Below, one piece after another: positions 46,622-55,625 of a DNA stretch of 64,000 nt (positions are counted from its first letter, which is position 1; the number at the start of each line of letters is the position of its first letter). The stretch lies in the NCBI RefSeq assembly GCF_022811605.1, contig NZ_CP094533.1:1364001-1428000 (forward strand), given 5' to 3'. A program made the translations under genes and the position numbers. The stretch comes from Agromyces soli (GTDB lineage Bacteria; Actinomycetota; Actinomycetes; Actinomycetales; Microbacteriaceae). The notes under the pieces were generated by a model. It was not told the DNA's origin and ran no database searches. It saw only the letters and a list, made by a program, of their open reading frames with translations.

Positions 46622-47844
46622 ACGTCGGCCCCGACCGGGACGGCGGCGCTGCGCGCCTCGATCCCGTTCACGCCGAGCAGCGCGTGCCAGCGTGCCGCGG
46701 CGAGCTCGGGCCGCTCGAGCGCGCCCGCCTCGTTCGCGAGCTCGACGATGCGGGAGAGGTGCGGCAGGCTGCGTGCGGCGTGCAGGCCGCCGACCATCTG
46801 GAACGCGGGCTGGTGCCCGTTCAGCCAGGCGAGGAAGGCGACGCCCGTCTTGTAGTAGTAGGTGGGCGCGGCGAACACCTGCCGGGAGAGCTCCTCGGTG
46901 GGGCCGAGGATGGCCCGGTAGGCGCCGACGTCGCCGGCGTCGAGCGCCTGGATCGCCGCGGAGGCGTTCGGGGCGACGGCGGCGAACGCCCCGAGCAGCG
47001 CGTCGGAGTACGGCCGAGCCGGCCCGTCGTCGGCGGCACCGGCGCCCTCGCCCTCGCCCTCGATGAGGCCGACGTAGTGGAAGTCGTCGCCGGTGAACAT
47101 GCGCGCGGTCGCGGGCAGCCGGCGGCGCACCGCGATCTCGGCGTCCGCGTCGAGCAGGCTCATCTTCACGCCGGAGACCCGGTCCGGGTCCGCCGCGATG
47201 ATGTGCAGCAGGGTGTCCGCCGCGGCATCCGCGTCGTCCGAGCCGAAGTACCCCGCGAGCACCGGGTCGAAGGCCGGGCCGAGCCAGTGCAGCACCACGG
47301 GCGCGCCGGCCGCGGCGAGCACCTCGCCGTAGACGCGCCGGTAGTCCTCGGCGCTCTGCGCCGCTCGCGCGAGGTGCCGGCTCGCCATGAGCACGGCGCC
47401 CGCGCCGGCGTCCTCGGCGTGGTGCAGCTGGGCAAGGTAGGCGTCGACGATCTCCGCGAGGGAGACGTGCTCGGCCTCGAGGTGGTCGGTGTTGACCCCC
47501 ACGACGAGGCGGCCGCCGACCGCGTTCGCCTCGGCGGCGCTGCGGCTGATGAGCTCGCGGGTGGCGGCGGGGTCGAGGCCCATGTTCCGCTGCGCGGTGT
47601 CCATCGCGTCGGCGACGCCGAGCCCCCAGCTCCAGACGTGGTGGCGGAAGGCGAGCGTCGCGTCCCAGTCGATGTCGGCCGGGACGCCGGGGGTGTTGTC
47701 GGCCGAGGCCCGCGGCACGACGTGCGCGGCCGCGTAGGCGACGCGGCTCGCCGGCGGCCGGCCGGGCTTCGTGAACGCGGGGGCCTCGCGCAGGGCGACG
47801 GCGCGCACGGCGCCGTCGCCCGCGAGCAGGGTGAGCGCGGTCAC
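46618..47844 (-). CDS. DUF993 family protein (dihydrodipicolinate synthase-like)
   Basis: 408 residues from GTG 47844. It looks like a large TIM-barrel aldolase-like protein: VVGVNTDHLEAEHVSLAEIVDAYL, APVVLHWLGPAFDP, SGVKMSLLDADAEIAV with a candidate Schiff-base lysine in GVKMS, and YYYKTGVAFLAWLNGHQ. DUF993 proteins are annotated only as dihydrodipicolinate synthase-related. Coupled by 4-base overlaps to both neighbours, so it acts in the same pathway, perhaps splitting the oxidised sugar. Confidence 0.8.
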   Translation of the reverse strand: MTALTLLAGDGAVRAVALREAPAFTKPGRPPASRVAYAAAHVVPRASADNTPGVPADIDWDATLAFRHHVWSWGLGVADAMDTAQRNMGLDPAATRELISRSAAEANAVGGRLVVGVNTDHLEAEHVSLAEIVDAYLAQLHHAEDAGAGAVLMASRHLARAAQSAEDYRRVYGEVLAAAGAPVVLHWLGPAFDPVLAGYFGSDDADAAADTLLHIIAADPDRVSGVKMSLLDADAEIAVRRRLPATARMFTGDDFHYVGLIEGEGEGAGAADDGPARPYSDALLGAFAAVAPNASAAIQALDAGDVGAYRAILGPTEELSRQVFAAPTYYYKTGVAFLAWLNGHQPAFQMVGGLHAARSLPHLSRIVELANEAGALERPELAAARWHALLGVNGIEARSAAVPVGADV

Positions 47845-49055
47845 GCGCCGACTCCGGCGAGCTCGGCGGATGCCTCGGCGCCGCCCGCGCCCGCGATCGT
47901 CACGTGCGGCAGCTCGACCCGGCGGCCCTCGGCGTTCGAGCGCAGGCCGGCCTCGGCGAGCAGCACGCCGCGCGCGCCGGCGAGGAAGTCGAAGCGGTTC
48001 GGGGCGTCCTCGATGACGTGGCGGAGGAACTCCTCCCACTGCGCCTTGAAGCCGTTCTGGAACTCCCGGTTGCCGGGCGACTCGATCCAGTCGCCGGCGT
48101 AGTCGTGCGCGTCGGCGAGGTCGGGGTTCCAGACGGGCTTCGGGGTGGCGTTGCGCGGCTGGATCTTGCAGCCGAAGAGGCCGACCACGGCCGAGCCGTG
48201 CGTGCCGTCGACCTGGAACTCGACGAGCTCGTCGCGGTTGACCCGGGTGGTCCAGCTGGAGTTCAGCTGCGCGGTCACGCCGCCCTCGAGCTCGAAGATC
48301 GCGTAGGCGGCGTCGTCGGCCGTCGCGGCGTACGCCCGGCCCTGCTCGTCGACGCGCTCGGGGATCTCGGTGACGGCCTTCGCGTAGACCGACTCGACCC
48401 GGCCGAAGAGGTTCTCGAGCACGTAGTTCCAGTGCGGGAACATGTCGACGATGATGCCGCCGCCGTCCTCGGCGCGGTAGTTCCAGCTGGGGCGCTGGGC
48501 GGGCTGCCAGTCGCCCTCGAACACCCAGTAGCCGAACTCGCCGCGCACCGAGAGGATGCGCCCGAAGAAGCCCGAGTCGATCAGGCGGCGGAGCTTCTCG
48601 AGCCCCGGCAGGTAGAGCTTGTCGTGCACGACGCCGTTCTTGACGCCGGCCGCGTCGGCGAGGCGCGCGAGCTCGAGCGCCTCCTCGAAGCTCTCGGCGG
48701 TCGGCTTCTCGGTGTAGATCGCCTTGCCGGCGGCGATCGCCTTGCGCAGGGCAGCGGCCCGCGCCTTCGTGACGAGGAAGTCGGCGTAGATCTCCCAGCG
48801 CGGGTCGGCGAGCGCCTCGTCGAGGTTCGTCGTCCAGTGCTCGATGCCGTGCTTGGCGGCCAGTTCGGCGAGCTTCTTCTCGCTGCGGCCGACGAGGATC
48901 GGCTCGAGCTGGACGCGGGTCTCGCCGTCGCCGAGGAGCACGCCGCCCTCTTCGCGGATGGCCAGGATCGAGCGGACGAGGTGCTGGCGGTACCCCATGC
49001 GCCCGGAGACGCCGTTCATGATGATGCCGATGGTGCGGGTGGGCTGCTCTGCCAC
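47841..49055 (-). CDS. Gfo/Idh/MocA family oxidoreductase
   Basis: 404 residues. N-terminal Rossmann domain (IGIIMNGVSGRMGYRQH at residue 9, unusual in place of GxGxxG) with the family EKP motif in YTEKPTAESFEEA near residue 117, and the C-terminal substrate domain (GGGIIVDMFPHWNYVLENLFG). Oxidises a hydroxyl of a sugar or cyclitol with NAD(P). First gene of the three-gene operon; a LacI-type operator lies 48 bases upstream. Confidence 0.87.
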   Translation of the reverse strand: MAEQPTRTIGIIMNGVSGRMGYRQHLVRSILAIREEGGVLLGDGETRVQLEPILVGRSEKKLAELAAKHGIEHWTTNLDEALADPRWEIYADFLVTKARAAALRKAIAAGKAIYTEKPTAESFEEALELARLADAAGVKNGVVHDKLYLPGLEKLRRLIDSGFFGRILSVRGEFGYWVFEGDWQPAQRPSWNYRAEDGGGIIVDMFPHWNYVLENLFGRVESVYAKAVTEIPERVDEQGRAYAATADDAAYAIFELEGGVTAQLNSSWTTRVNRDELVEFQVDGTHGSAVVGLFGCKIQPRNATPKPVWNPDLADAHDYAGDWIESPGNREFQNGFKAQWEEFLRHVIEDAPNRFDFLAGARGVLLAEAGLRSNAEGRRVELPHVTIAGAGGAEASAELAGVGA

Positions 49056-49103
49056 GGTGGTTCCTCTTCAGGTCCGGGAGCGCGGGCGTGGTCGCCGCGC
49101 TCG

Positions 49104-49117
49104 GGAAAGCGTTTACC
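49104..49117. promoter_or_regulatory. LacI-family operator-like site in the divergent promoter
   Basis: GGAAAGCGTTTACC fits the LacI/GalR core (AAnCGnTT) and is flanked by CTCG/CGAG. Placed between the Gfo/Idh and glycerate kinase genes. No LacI gene lies in the window. Confidence 0.55.
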
Positions 49118-49201
49118 GAGAGTGTGGCACGTGGCTGAGCGTCGCGCAAGAGCGCATGACGCGGGGTTGCCGCCCTGTCGCGGGGCTGCCATGATCGCAG
49201 C

Positions 49202-50338
49202 ATGGATAACGCTTTCCCGAACGGCGACGGAGCCGCTCGCCCGGCGGGTCCCCGCGTCGTCGTCGCACCCGACTCGTTCAAGGGCAGCGCCACCGCGGCC
49301 GACGCGGCCCGGGCGATCGCCCGCGGCTGGGCCTCCGTCCGCCCCTTCGACGAGCTCGTGCTGCGGCCCATGGCCGACGGCGGGGAGGGCACCCTCGACG
49401 CCTTCGCGGCCGCCGTGCCCGGGGCCGAGCGCCGCCCCGTCGTCGTCGCCGGCCCGGCGGGCGGCGAGCACGCGGCGGAGTGGCTGCTGCTGCCGGACGG
49501 CACCGCCGTCGTCGAGCTCGCCGCGACGAGCGGCCTCACCCTGCTCGACCGGCCCCGCCCGCTCGAGGCCTCCACGCGCGGCTTCGGCCAGGCGATCGGC
49601 GCGGCGCTCGACGCCGGCGCGGAGCGACTGCTGCTCGCACTCGGCGGCAGCGGATCCACCGACGGCGGCACCGGGGCGCTCACGGCGCTCGGTGCGCGCT
49701 TCCTGCGGGCCGACGGCGAGCCCATCGCGGTGGGCGGCGGCGGGCTCGCCGAGCTCGCCCGGGTCGAGCTCGGCGGGCTGCGTGCTCTACCGCCCGGCGG
49801 GGCGACGATCCTCGGCGACGTGACGAACCCGCTGCTCGGCGCCGACGGCGCGGCGGCCGTCTTCGGCCCGCAGAAGGGCGCCGACGCCGCCACCGTCGTG
49901 CGGCTCGAACAGGGCCTCGCCCGCCTCGCCGAGGCCACTCCGGGCGGCGGCGCCCTCGCTGCCGTGGCCGGGGCCGGAGCGGCCGGCGGCACCGGCTTCG
50001 CGCTGCTCGCCTGGGGCGCCAGGATGAGCGGCGGCGCCGCCGCGGTCGCGGACGCGATCGGCCTCGACGCGGTGCTCGACGGGGCGCGCATCGTCATCAC
50101 CGGAGAAGGGCGCTACGACCGGCAGTCCGCCGCGGGCAAGGCGCCGAGCGAGGTCGCCGCGCGGGCGGCCGGCGCCGGCGTGCCGGTCGCGCTCGTCGCC
50201 GGGCGAATCGATGCCGAGACGAGCGGCTTCCGCACCGCGGCGTCGCTCAGCTCGCTCGCGGGCTCGGGCGCGCGGGCCATGGCCGACCCGCTCGCCTGGC
50301 TCCGGGTCGCCGGGGTCGAGCTCGCCCGCGCGCGCTGA
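49202..50338 (+). CDS. glxK: Glycerate kinase
   Basis: 378 residues, glycerate kinase family (GlxK/GarK). VVVAPDSFKGSATAADAARAIARGW, MADGGEGTLDAF, LGGSGSTDGGTGALTALGARF and ITGEGRYDRQSAAGKAP are the conserved blocks. Phosphorylates D-glycerate. CATGAT at 49190-49195 precedes the ATG by six bases (leaderless). The first codons contain a second LacI-like site (GGATAACGCTTTCC, 49204-49217). Confidence 0.92.
   Translation: MDNAFPNGDGAARPAGPRVVVAPDSFKGSATAADAARAIARGWASVRPFDELVLRPMADGGEGTLDAFAAAVPGAERRPVVVAGPAGGEHAAEWLLLPDGTAVVELAATSGLTLLDRPRPLEASTRGFGQAIGAALDAGAERLLLALGGSGSTDGGTGALTALGARFLRADGEPIAVGGGGLAELARVELGGLRALPPGGATILGDVTNPLLGADGAAAVFGPQKGADAATVVRLEQGLARLAEATPGGGALAAVAGAGAAGGTGFALLAWGARMSGGAAAVADAIGLDAVLDGARIVITGEGRYDRQSAAGKAPSEVAARAAGAGVPVALVAGRIDAETSGFRTAASLSSLAGSGARAMADPLAWLRVAGVELARAR
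49204..49217. promoter_or_regulatory. Second LacI-like site overlapping the glxK start
   Basis: GGATAACGCTTTCC; its reverse complement GGAAAGCGTTATCC matches the upstream site at 12 of 14 positions. It begins within the start codon, where a bound repressor would block initiation. Confidence 0.45.
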
Positions 50339-50350
50339 GGCGCCCGCTCG

Positions 50351-52117
50351 CTACTCGGCCGCGGTCGAGGGCAGCGCCGAGGCGGCGAGCAGGTACCACG
50401 CCGAGTGCGGGATCCACTGCTCGGCCCAGCGCCAGCTGTCCGGTCCGCCCGCGGTCTCCTCGGTGAGGAACGCGATGCCGTGCTCGTCGTCGGGGGCGCT
50501 CGTGATGCCGTTCACGATGCCGCCCGGCACGTTCGGGTGGTCGCGCGAGTACTCGACCGTGTTGCGGCCGCGACCGTGCAGCATGCTCGCGTCGAAGGGG
50601 TTCCGGCCGAGGATCCAGGCGAGCTGGTCGGCGGCGAACGCCTCGAGCCGCGTGGCGAGCCCGGGCTCCGTCCCGTCCAGCTCGGCGACGAGGAGCACCG
50701 CGAAGGCGAGCGAGCCGAGCGCGGCGTTCTCGCCCTGCCACCAGTAGCCGGTGTCGTTCTCGTGCGGGAAGAAGAAGGCGTCCCGCGGGGCGCCCCCGCG
50801 AGGCTGCACCCGCTGCCGCGGGTAGCCGAAGGGGTTCGCCACCGCCTCGGTGCGGGCGAGCAGCTCCGCCGCGAGCCGGATCGCGAGCGCGGTCGCGGCC
50901 GGCGCGGTCGCGGCGTCGGGAAGCACCGCCGCGTAGCGCAGCAGCGCGACGATCGGCAGGCCCGCCTCGACCGGGCTGAAGTAGGGGCGGCCGTCGTCCC
51001 ACGCCTCGAGCCAGCCGGGGGCGCGGGGATCGTCGGGGTCGGTGCGGTGCCGGGCGAGCAGCCCGGCGGCGCGGCGCTCGGCCGCCTCGCGGAAGTCGGT
51101 GCGGCCGGGGTCCGCGGCGGCGAGCTCGGCCGCGGCGAGCAGGGCGCACACGTCGTCGACGATCGACTCGCTGCTCGGCGTCAGCTCGCCCGTCGCGAGG
51201 TCGAGCCCGAAGAGGTAGTCCCGGTTGTGCCGCTCGAGGTCGGCGAAGGCGCCGTCGGCGGCGGCGAGGTACGTCGCAGCGTCGTACTCGCCGAGCGGCT
51301 CGTCGCGCGCGACGGTCGCGGCCCGGGCGAGGGCAGCGACCGCGAGCCCGCCGCCGCCGCGGTACGAGGCCTGGAAGCGGTCGGTGCGCACGCACTCCGG
51401 CAGCGGGGCATTCACGATCCGCTCCTCGAGCCGCTTCGTGAGCCCGTCGAAGATGCCGGTGTAGAAGGAGCCCTCGGGCGCGCGGAACCGCACCAGGAAG
51501 TCCGCCCCGAAGAGCGCCTCGTCACGGGCGCGCGCGCCGAGCGCGCGGTGGAACCGCGGATGCCTCGCGGCGAGCCGGTCCCGCGCCTCGAACAGCGCCC
51601 ACACGCACATCGGGATCTGCTGCGGGCTCATCGTCGGCGAGTACGTGAGGTGGCTGAGGAACTTACTGGGGTCGCCGCTCGCGTCGAGCCAGCCGCCGCG
51701 CGCGTCGACCGTCGGTCCCTCGGGGTCGCCCCAGCGCGTCGCCGCCCGGTCCTTGCGGTCGATCTCGCCGCTCGAGCGCACGGCCTTGAAGGCGTACAGC
51801 ACGTCGGAGAGCGTGCCGGCGGCGAACTGCTCCACGCCGATCGTGAACGGCTCGGAGGCGACGGTCGTCCCGTCGGTCGTGGCCTCGAGCCGGTAGCGGC
51901 CGGCCTCCTCCACCTGGCTCAGCTCGACCCGGGCGTACGCGCCGCCCGCCCAGGCGTCGACGTGCACGGCGGGCTCCGCGGGGAGCGGGATGCGCACCCC
52001 GTCGTCCCGCACGAGCGCGCAGGCGGGCGTCTCGCCCTCGGCGAGCCCGGCCACGACGGCGCGCTTGGCCGCGCCGAGGTCGTAGCCGAGGTGGCTGGTG
52101 AGCACGCGCACGGTCAT
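50351..52117 (-). CDS. Glycoside hydrolase family 9-type enzyme
   Basis: 588 residues from ATG 52117, coupled to the permease upstream by ATGA. Residues 1-95 form the Ig-like domain that precedes many GH9 catalytic domains; the (alpha/alpha)6 barrel follows. GGWLDASGDPSKF corresponds to the GH9 DAGD catalytic-base segment, and ILGRNPFDASMLHGRGRN plus the HENDTGYWWQGENAALGSLAFA region fit the family. No signal peptide, so it would cleave imported oligosaccharides. GH9 includes cellulases and exo-glucosaminidases; the amino-sugar-like neighbours favour the latter (inference). Confidence 0.8.
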   Translation of the reverse strand: MTVRVLTSHLGYDLGAAKRAVVAGLAEGETPACALVRDDGVRIPLPAEPAVHVDAWAGGAYARVELSQVEEAGRYRLEATTDGTTVASEPFTIGVEQFAAGTLSDVLYAFKAVRSSGEIDRKDRAATRWGDPEGPTVDARGGWLDASGDPSKFLSHLTYSPTMSPQQIPMCVWALFEARDRLAARHPRFHRALGARARDEALFGADFLVRFRAPEGSFYTGIFDGLTKRLEERIVNAPLPECVRTDRFQASYRGGGGLAVAALARAATVARDEPLGEYDAATYLAAADGAFADLERHNRDYLFGLDLATGELTPSSESIVDDVCALLAAAELAAADPGRTDFREAAERRAAGLLARHRTDPDDPRAPGWLEAWDDGRPYFSPVEAGLPIVALLRYAAVLPDAATAPAATALAIRLAAELLARTEAVANPFGYPRQRVQPRGGAPRDAFFFPHENDTGYWWQGENAALGSLAFAVLLVAELDGTEPGLATRLEAFAADQLAWILGRNPFDASMLHGRGRNTVEYSRDHPNVPGGIVNGITSAPDDEHGIAFLTEETAGGPDSWRWAEQWIPHSAWYLLAASALPSTAAE

Positions 52118-53046
52118 CCCTTCAGTGCTCCGGCGAGCACGGCGCTCTCCATCTTGTCGGCGAACACCGTGTAGACGAGGTAGGCGGGCACGAGCGTGAT
52201 GATGATGCCGGCCGCGAGCACGCCGTACTGGGCGGCGTTCGCGATGGACAGCGTCGGCAGCGCGACCTGCGCCGTGCGCAGCGCCGCGTCGGGCCCGATG
52301 ATGACGAGCGAGAAGAAGTACTCGTTCCAGAACGACAGGAAGTTCAGGATCGCGACGACGGTGAGCGTGGGCACCGACAGTGGCACGTAGACCGACCACA
52401 GCACGCGCAGCGGCCCGGCGCCGTCGAGCAGCGCCGACTCCTCGAGCTCGGCCGGCACGGCGCGCATCGCCTGGGTGAGCAGGATGACCGTGAGCGGCAG
52501 CGCGGAGGCGGGGAGGAAGAGGATGAGGAACTCGCGGGTGTGGAACAGCCCGAGCGAGATCGACAGCAGCACCGTCGGCACCAGCGCGGCGAACCCGGGG
52601 ATCAGGAAGCCGAGCGCGAACACCCGCTCGACCATCCGCCCGACCGCGCCCTTCGAGCGGGCCAGCGCGTAGGAGGCGGGGATGGCGAGGAGGAGCGTGA
52701 CGAGCTCTGCGCCGAGGGTCACGTAGACGGAGTTCAGCATCGCCGTGCCGAGCGAGGCCTGGCTGAACGCGAGTCCGAAGTTGTCGAAGGTCAGCGGGGT
52801 GAACGGCGAGAACGGCTGGTTGAAGATGTCCGTGTTGCGTTTGAACGCCGAGATGACGAGGTAGTAGAGCGGGGCGGCGAGCAGCAGCACGTACAGCCAG
52901 ACGCCCGCGTGGGCGAGGTACTTCGACGGGCCGGTGCGGCCGAGCGCGTCGCCGCGGCGACGCCGGCGGCGACGGACGGGAGTCGGGGCGGCGGGAGCGG
53001 TGCGGCGCTCGGCGGGGCGGGCTTCCGGGGCGGTGGTGGTGGTCAT
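52114..53046 (-). CDS. Carbohydrate ABC permease, MalG type
   Basis: 310 residues with six helices after a 60-residue basic, proline-rich start. The EAA loop ELEESALLDGAGPLRVLWSVYVPLSVP near residue 205 is typical of MalG-like permeases. Pairs with the MalF-type gene 24 bases upstream. No ATPase in the operon; a shared MsmK-type ATPase is usual in actinobacteria. Confidence 0.9.
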   Translation of the reverse strand: MTTTTAPEARPAERRTAPAAPTPVRRRRRRRGDALGRTGPSKYLAHAGVWLYVLLLAAPLYYLVISAFKRNTDIFNQPFSPFTPLTFDNFGLAFSQASLGTAMLNSVYVTLGAELVTLLLAIPASYALARSKGAVGRMVERVFALGFLIPGFAALVPTVLLSISLGLFHTREFLILFLPASALPLTVILLTQAMRAVPAELEESALLDGAGPLRVLWSVYVPLSVPTLTVVAILNFLSFWNEYFFSLVIIGPDAALRTAQVALPTLSIANAAQYGVLAAGIIITLVPAYLVYTVFADKMESAVLAGALKG

Positions 53047-53070
53047 GGTGATGGCTCCTGAAGCTCGGCT

Positions 53071-54021
53071 CTAGTACTTCTGCCGGAAGGCGCGGCGGAT
53101 GAGGAGGATGCCGACGACGCCGACGACGAACAGCACGACGGCCACGGCCTGGCTGTAGCCGACCTTCGACTGGTTGAAGGCGAAGTCGTACACGAGGAAC
53201 GAGAGGGTGACGGTCGCGTTGCCGGGGCCGCCGCGGGTGAGCAGGAGCACGACCGCGGCGGAGGCGAAGAGCGTCCAGAGGAACTGCAGCATCGTCACCA
53301 CGCCGATGAACTCGCGGCAGATCGGCCAGGCGATCTGCCACATCCGCCGCCAGTGGCCGGCGCCGTCGATCTCGGCGGCCTCGAAGATCGATTCGTCGAC
53401 CGAGTTGAGGCGCGCCGCGAGCATGATCGCCGACACCGACAGGCTGCACCAGATGGTGACGATGATGATGGCCCAGAGCGCGCTCGTGCCGTCGGCGAGC
53501 CAGGGGCGGGCCAGCTCGTCGAGGCCGACGACGTCGAGGAAGCCGTTGATCATGCCCTTCGGCGCGAAGACGCCGACGAACACCATCGCGAGCGCCGAGG
53601 CGGAGAGCAGCACGGGGGTGAACATGAGCGCCCGCATGATGCGGTGGCCGCGGGGTTTGAGGCTCAGGTAGTAGGCCAGCATGAACGCGCCGAGGACGAC
53701 GATCGGCAGCGAGACGACGAGCTGGAGGAGGGTGTTCCAGGCGGCGAGGCCCACCACCGGGTCGGTGAAGAGCCGCTCGAAGTTGCCGAGCCCGGCGGGG
53801 GTGCGCGGCGCGATGAGGCCCCGCCAGTTCACCGTGGAGAAGTAGAAGAGGCTCACCAGCGGCCCGACGGTGAAGACGAGGAACCAGATGAGCGCTGGGA
53901 GCGTGGCCGAGAGCTGCGCCGCCTCGCGGACGCGCGGCGAGCGGCGGCGGCGCGGGGCGGGGGAGCCGGCGCGATCGGGGGAGTCGGGGGAAGGGCGGTG
54001 CGGGGTGGTGAGCGTGGTCAC
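53071..54021 (-). CDS. Carbohydrate ABC permease, MalF type
   Basis: 316 residues from GTG 54021, six helices; EAA loop SVDESIFEAAEIDGAGHWRRMWQIAWP near residue 205. Second gene of the GH9-linked sugar uptake operon. Confidence 0.9.
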   Translation of the reverse strand: MTTLTTPHRPSPDSPDRAGSPAPRRRRSPRVREAAQLSATLPALIWFLVFTVGPLVSLFYFSTVNWRGLIAPRTPAGLGNFERLFTDPVVGLAAWNTLLQLVVSLPIVVLGAFMLAYYLSLKPRGHRIMRALMFTPVLLSASALAMVFVGVFAPKGMINGFLDVVGLDELARPWLADGTSALWAIIIVTIWCSLSVSAIMLAARLNSVDESIFEAAEIDGAGHWRRMWQIAWPICREFIGVVTMLQFLWTLFASAAVVLLLTRGGPGNATVTLSFLVYDFAFNQSKVGYSQAVAVVLFVVGVVGILLIRRAFRQKY

Positions 54022-54071
54022 GTCGGTCCTCGGCGGTGCGGCGGTGCGGGGTGCTGCGATGGGAAGCGGAT

Positions 54072-54103
54072 GCGCGGGCCGGCGCGCGTGCGCCGGCCCG
54101 CGC
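54072..54103 (-). terminator. Intercistronic hairpin between binding protein and permease
   Basis: Perfect 14-bp stem (GCGCGGGCCGGCGC with GCGCCGGCCCGCGC) and a GCGT loop. It would stop most transcripts after the binding-protein gene or protect its mRNA end, giving more receptor than permease. Confidence 0.7.
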
Positions 54104-54108
54104 CGGGA

Positions 54109-55401
54109 TCACTGCGCGGCGGCGTAGATCTCGTCGACCGTGGCGCAGATGGTCTGCGCGTCGGTGCCGGGCGTGAACGCGATCGAGGTCGCGCGGTACA
54201 TCGGGTTCGAGACGTCGGCCGGCACGTAGATGTCGGGCATGACGGGGAACTCGACGCGCTCGGGGAACTCGGTGAGCGACTGCGCGAGCAGCGGCGCGGA
54301 GACGCCGGAGGTGTCGCCGCCGAAGTCGGCGACCGGGATCACGCCGCCCTCGTCGAGGATGCCCTTGATGACCTCGTTGCCGTACATGTGCTCGATGAGC
54401 TGGCGCACCTGGTCGATCTTCTGCTCGCCGTTCGGGCTGATCCACCAGCCGGCGGAGGTGGAGCCGCGGTAGGCGATGGGCTGCTCGTAGGCGGCGTCGT
54501 CGGGCAGCGGCAGACCGCCGAGCTCGGTCGCGGCGGCGAGCTCCTCGGAGGCGCCCGGGTAGGCCCACGAGCCGAGCGGGGCGATGGCGGCCTGGCCGTC
54601 GAGGTAGGCGGCCTGCGCCTGGTCGGCGGTGTAGCCCTCGATGCCGTCGACGAAGACGCCCGCGTCGCGCAGCTCGATCAGCAGCTCGATGCCCTGCATC
54701 GCCTTGGGGTTCTCGCAGACGCCGCCCTCGGCGTAGACCTGCTTGGCCTCGTCCTCGCTGAGGTAGGCCTCGAGCAGCTGCAGGAAGATCTTCTGGCCGG
54801 ACCAGTCGATGCCGCCGAACACGACGGGCGCGATGCCGGCGGCGCGCAGCTTGCCCGCGGCGGCGATGAGCTCGTCGGTGGTCTGCGGCACGCCCTCGAC
54901 GCCGGCCTGGGCGAGCAGCTCGGTGTTGTACCACCACGGCCAGGTGAAGCCCGAATAGGGGAAGGCGCGCAGGTTGCCCTCGGTGTCGGTCCAGTCGACG
55001 AGCGCGTCGGCGGGGATGCGGTCGGCGATGCCCCACTCCTCGATGTAGTCGTTGACGGGCACGACGGCGCCGTTGACGGCCCAGTCGAGCTGCTTCTCGA
55101 GCAGGCCCACCAGGAGCACGTCGGCCTCTTCGCCGGCGAGCAGGGAGGTCTCGTAGACCTGGTTCAGGTTGTCGCCGGACTCGAGCACCTTGACCTCGAT
55201 GCCGGTCTCCTCGGTGAACGCTTCGAAGGCGTCGAAGAGCGGCTTGTTCTGGGCCTGGCTCGAGGTCCAGTTGGTCTGCACGACGATGACGTTCTCGTCG
55301 CCGGCGGCGTCGCCGCCGCTCGCGCACGCACCGAGTGCGAGCACCATGGCGATCGCGCCGGCGCCGGCGCCGGCGCCGGCCGTGGACAGGGTCTTCCTCA
55401 C
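54109..55401 (-). CDS. Sugar-binding lipoprotein of the GH9-linked ABC system
   Basis: 430 residues from GTG 55401 with AGGAGG upstream; the ATG at 55461 is rejected because it lacks a site and breaks the signal peptide. Lipobox L-G-A-C, then a family 1 solute-binding fold (TGIEVKVLESGDNLNQVYETSLLAGEEADVLLV; FPYSGFTWPWWYNTELLAQAG). The signal peptide contains a GA repeat encoded by four GCGCCG hexamers at 55355-55378. Receptor for an oligosaccharide. Confidence 0.88.
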   Translation of the reverse strand: MRKTLSTAGAGAGAGAIAMVLALGACASGGDAAGDENVIVVQTNWTSSQAQNKPLFDAFEAFTEETGIEVKVLESGDNLNQVYETSLLAGEEADVLLVGLLEKQLDWAVNGAVVPVNDYIEEWGIADRIPADALVDWTDTEGNLRAFPYSGFTWPWWYNTELLAQAGVEGVPQTTDELIAAAGKLRAAGIAPVVFGGIDWSGQKIFLQLLEAYLSEDEAKQVYAEGGVCENPKAMQGIELLIELRDAGVFVDGIEGYTADQAQAAYLDGQAAIAPLGSWAYPGASEELAAATELGGLPLPDDAAYEQPIAYRGSTSAGWWISPNGEQKIDQVRQLIEHMYGNEVIKGILDEGGVIPVADFGGDTSGVSAPLLAQSLTEFPERVEFPVMPDIYVPADVSNPMYRATSIAFTPGTDAQTICATVDEIYAAAQ

Positions 55402-55477
55402 GGGGTTGCCTCCTGGGGGTTCGGCCGGCGTCCGCACCGGCGCGTTGAGGCGATGGTACATTTCGGACTACATGTGG

Positions 55478-55493
55478 TCAATACTGGTATTGA
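55478..55493. promoter_or_regulatory. GntR operator between binding-protein gene and regulator
   Basis: TCAATACTGGTATTGA is a palindrome with 7-bp arms. A related half, ACTGGTAT, recurs at 55594-55601 just before the regulator start. Probable binding sites of the adjacent GntR/UTRA protein. Confidence 0.6.
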
Positions 55494-55625
55494 ACTTGAT
55501 GCCCGAATGGTGTGCTCGGCGACGAGGCATCCCCGGCCCGACGCGCGGCGCGAACCCGGGCCCGTCAGGACGGAGTGGTCGTGTACGGTACTGACTGGTA
55601 TCGATCCCGAGCGGAGGGGGACCGC

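Noticed and set aside
41696..46855. 1719-codon plus-strand frame
   Set aside because: Shadow in the wrong frame of the sulfatase, the binding protein and the antisense isomerase.
50351..55327. 1658-codon minus-strand frame spanning GH9, permeases and binding protein
   Set aside because: Only its last 588 codons are the real GH9 gene; the rest is the wrong frame of three recognisable transporter genes.
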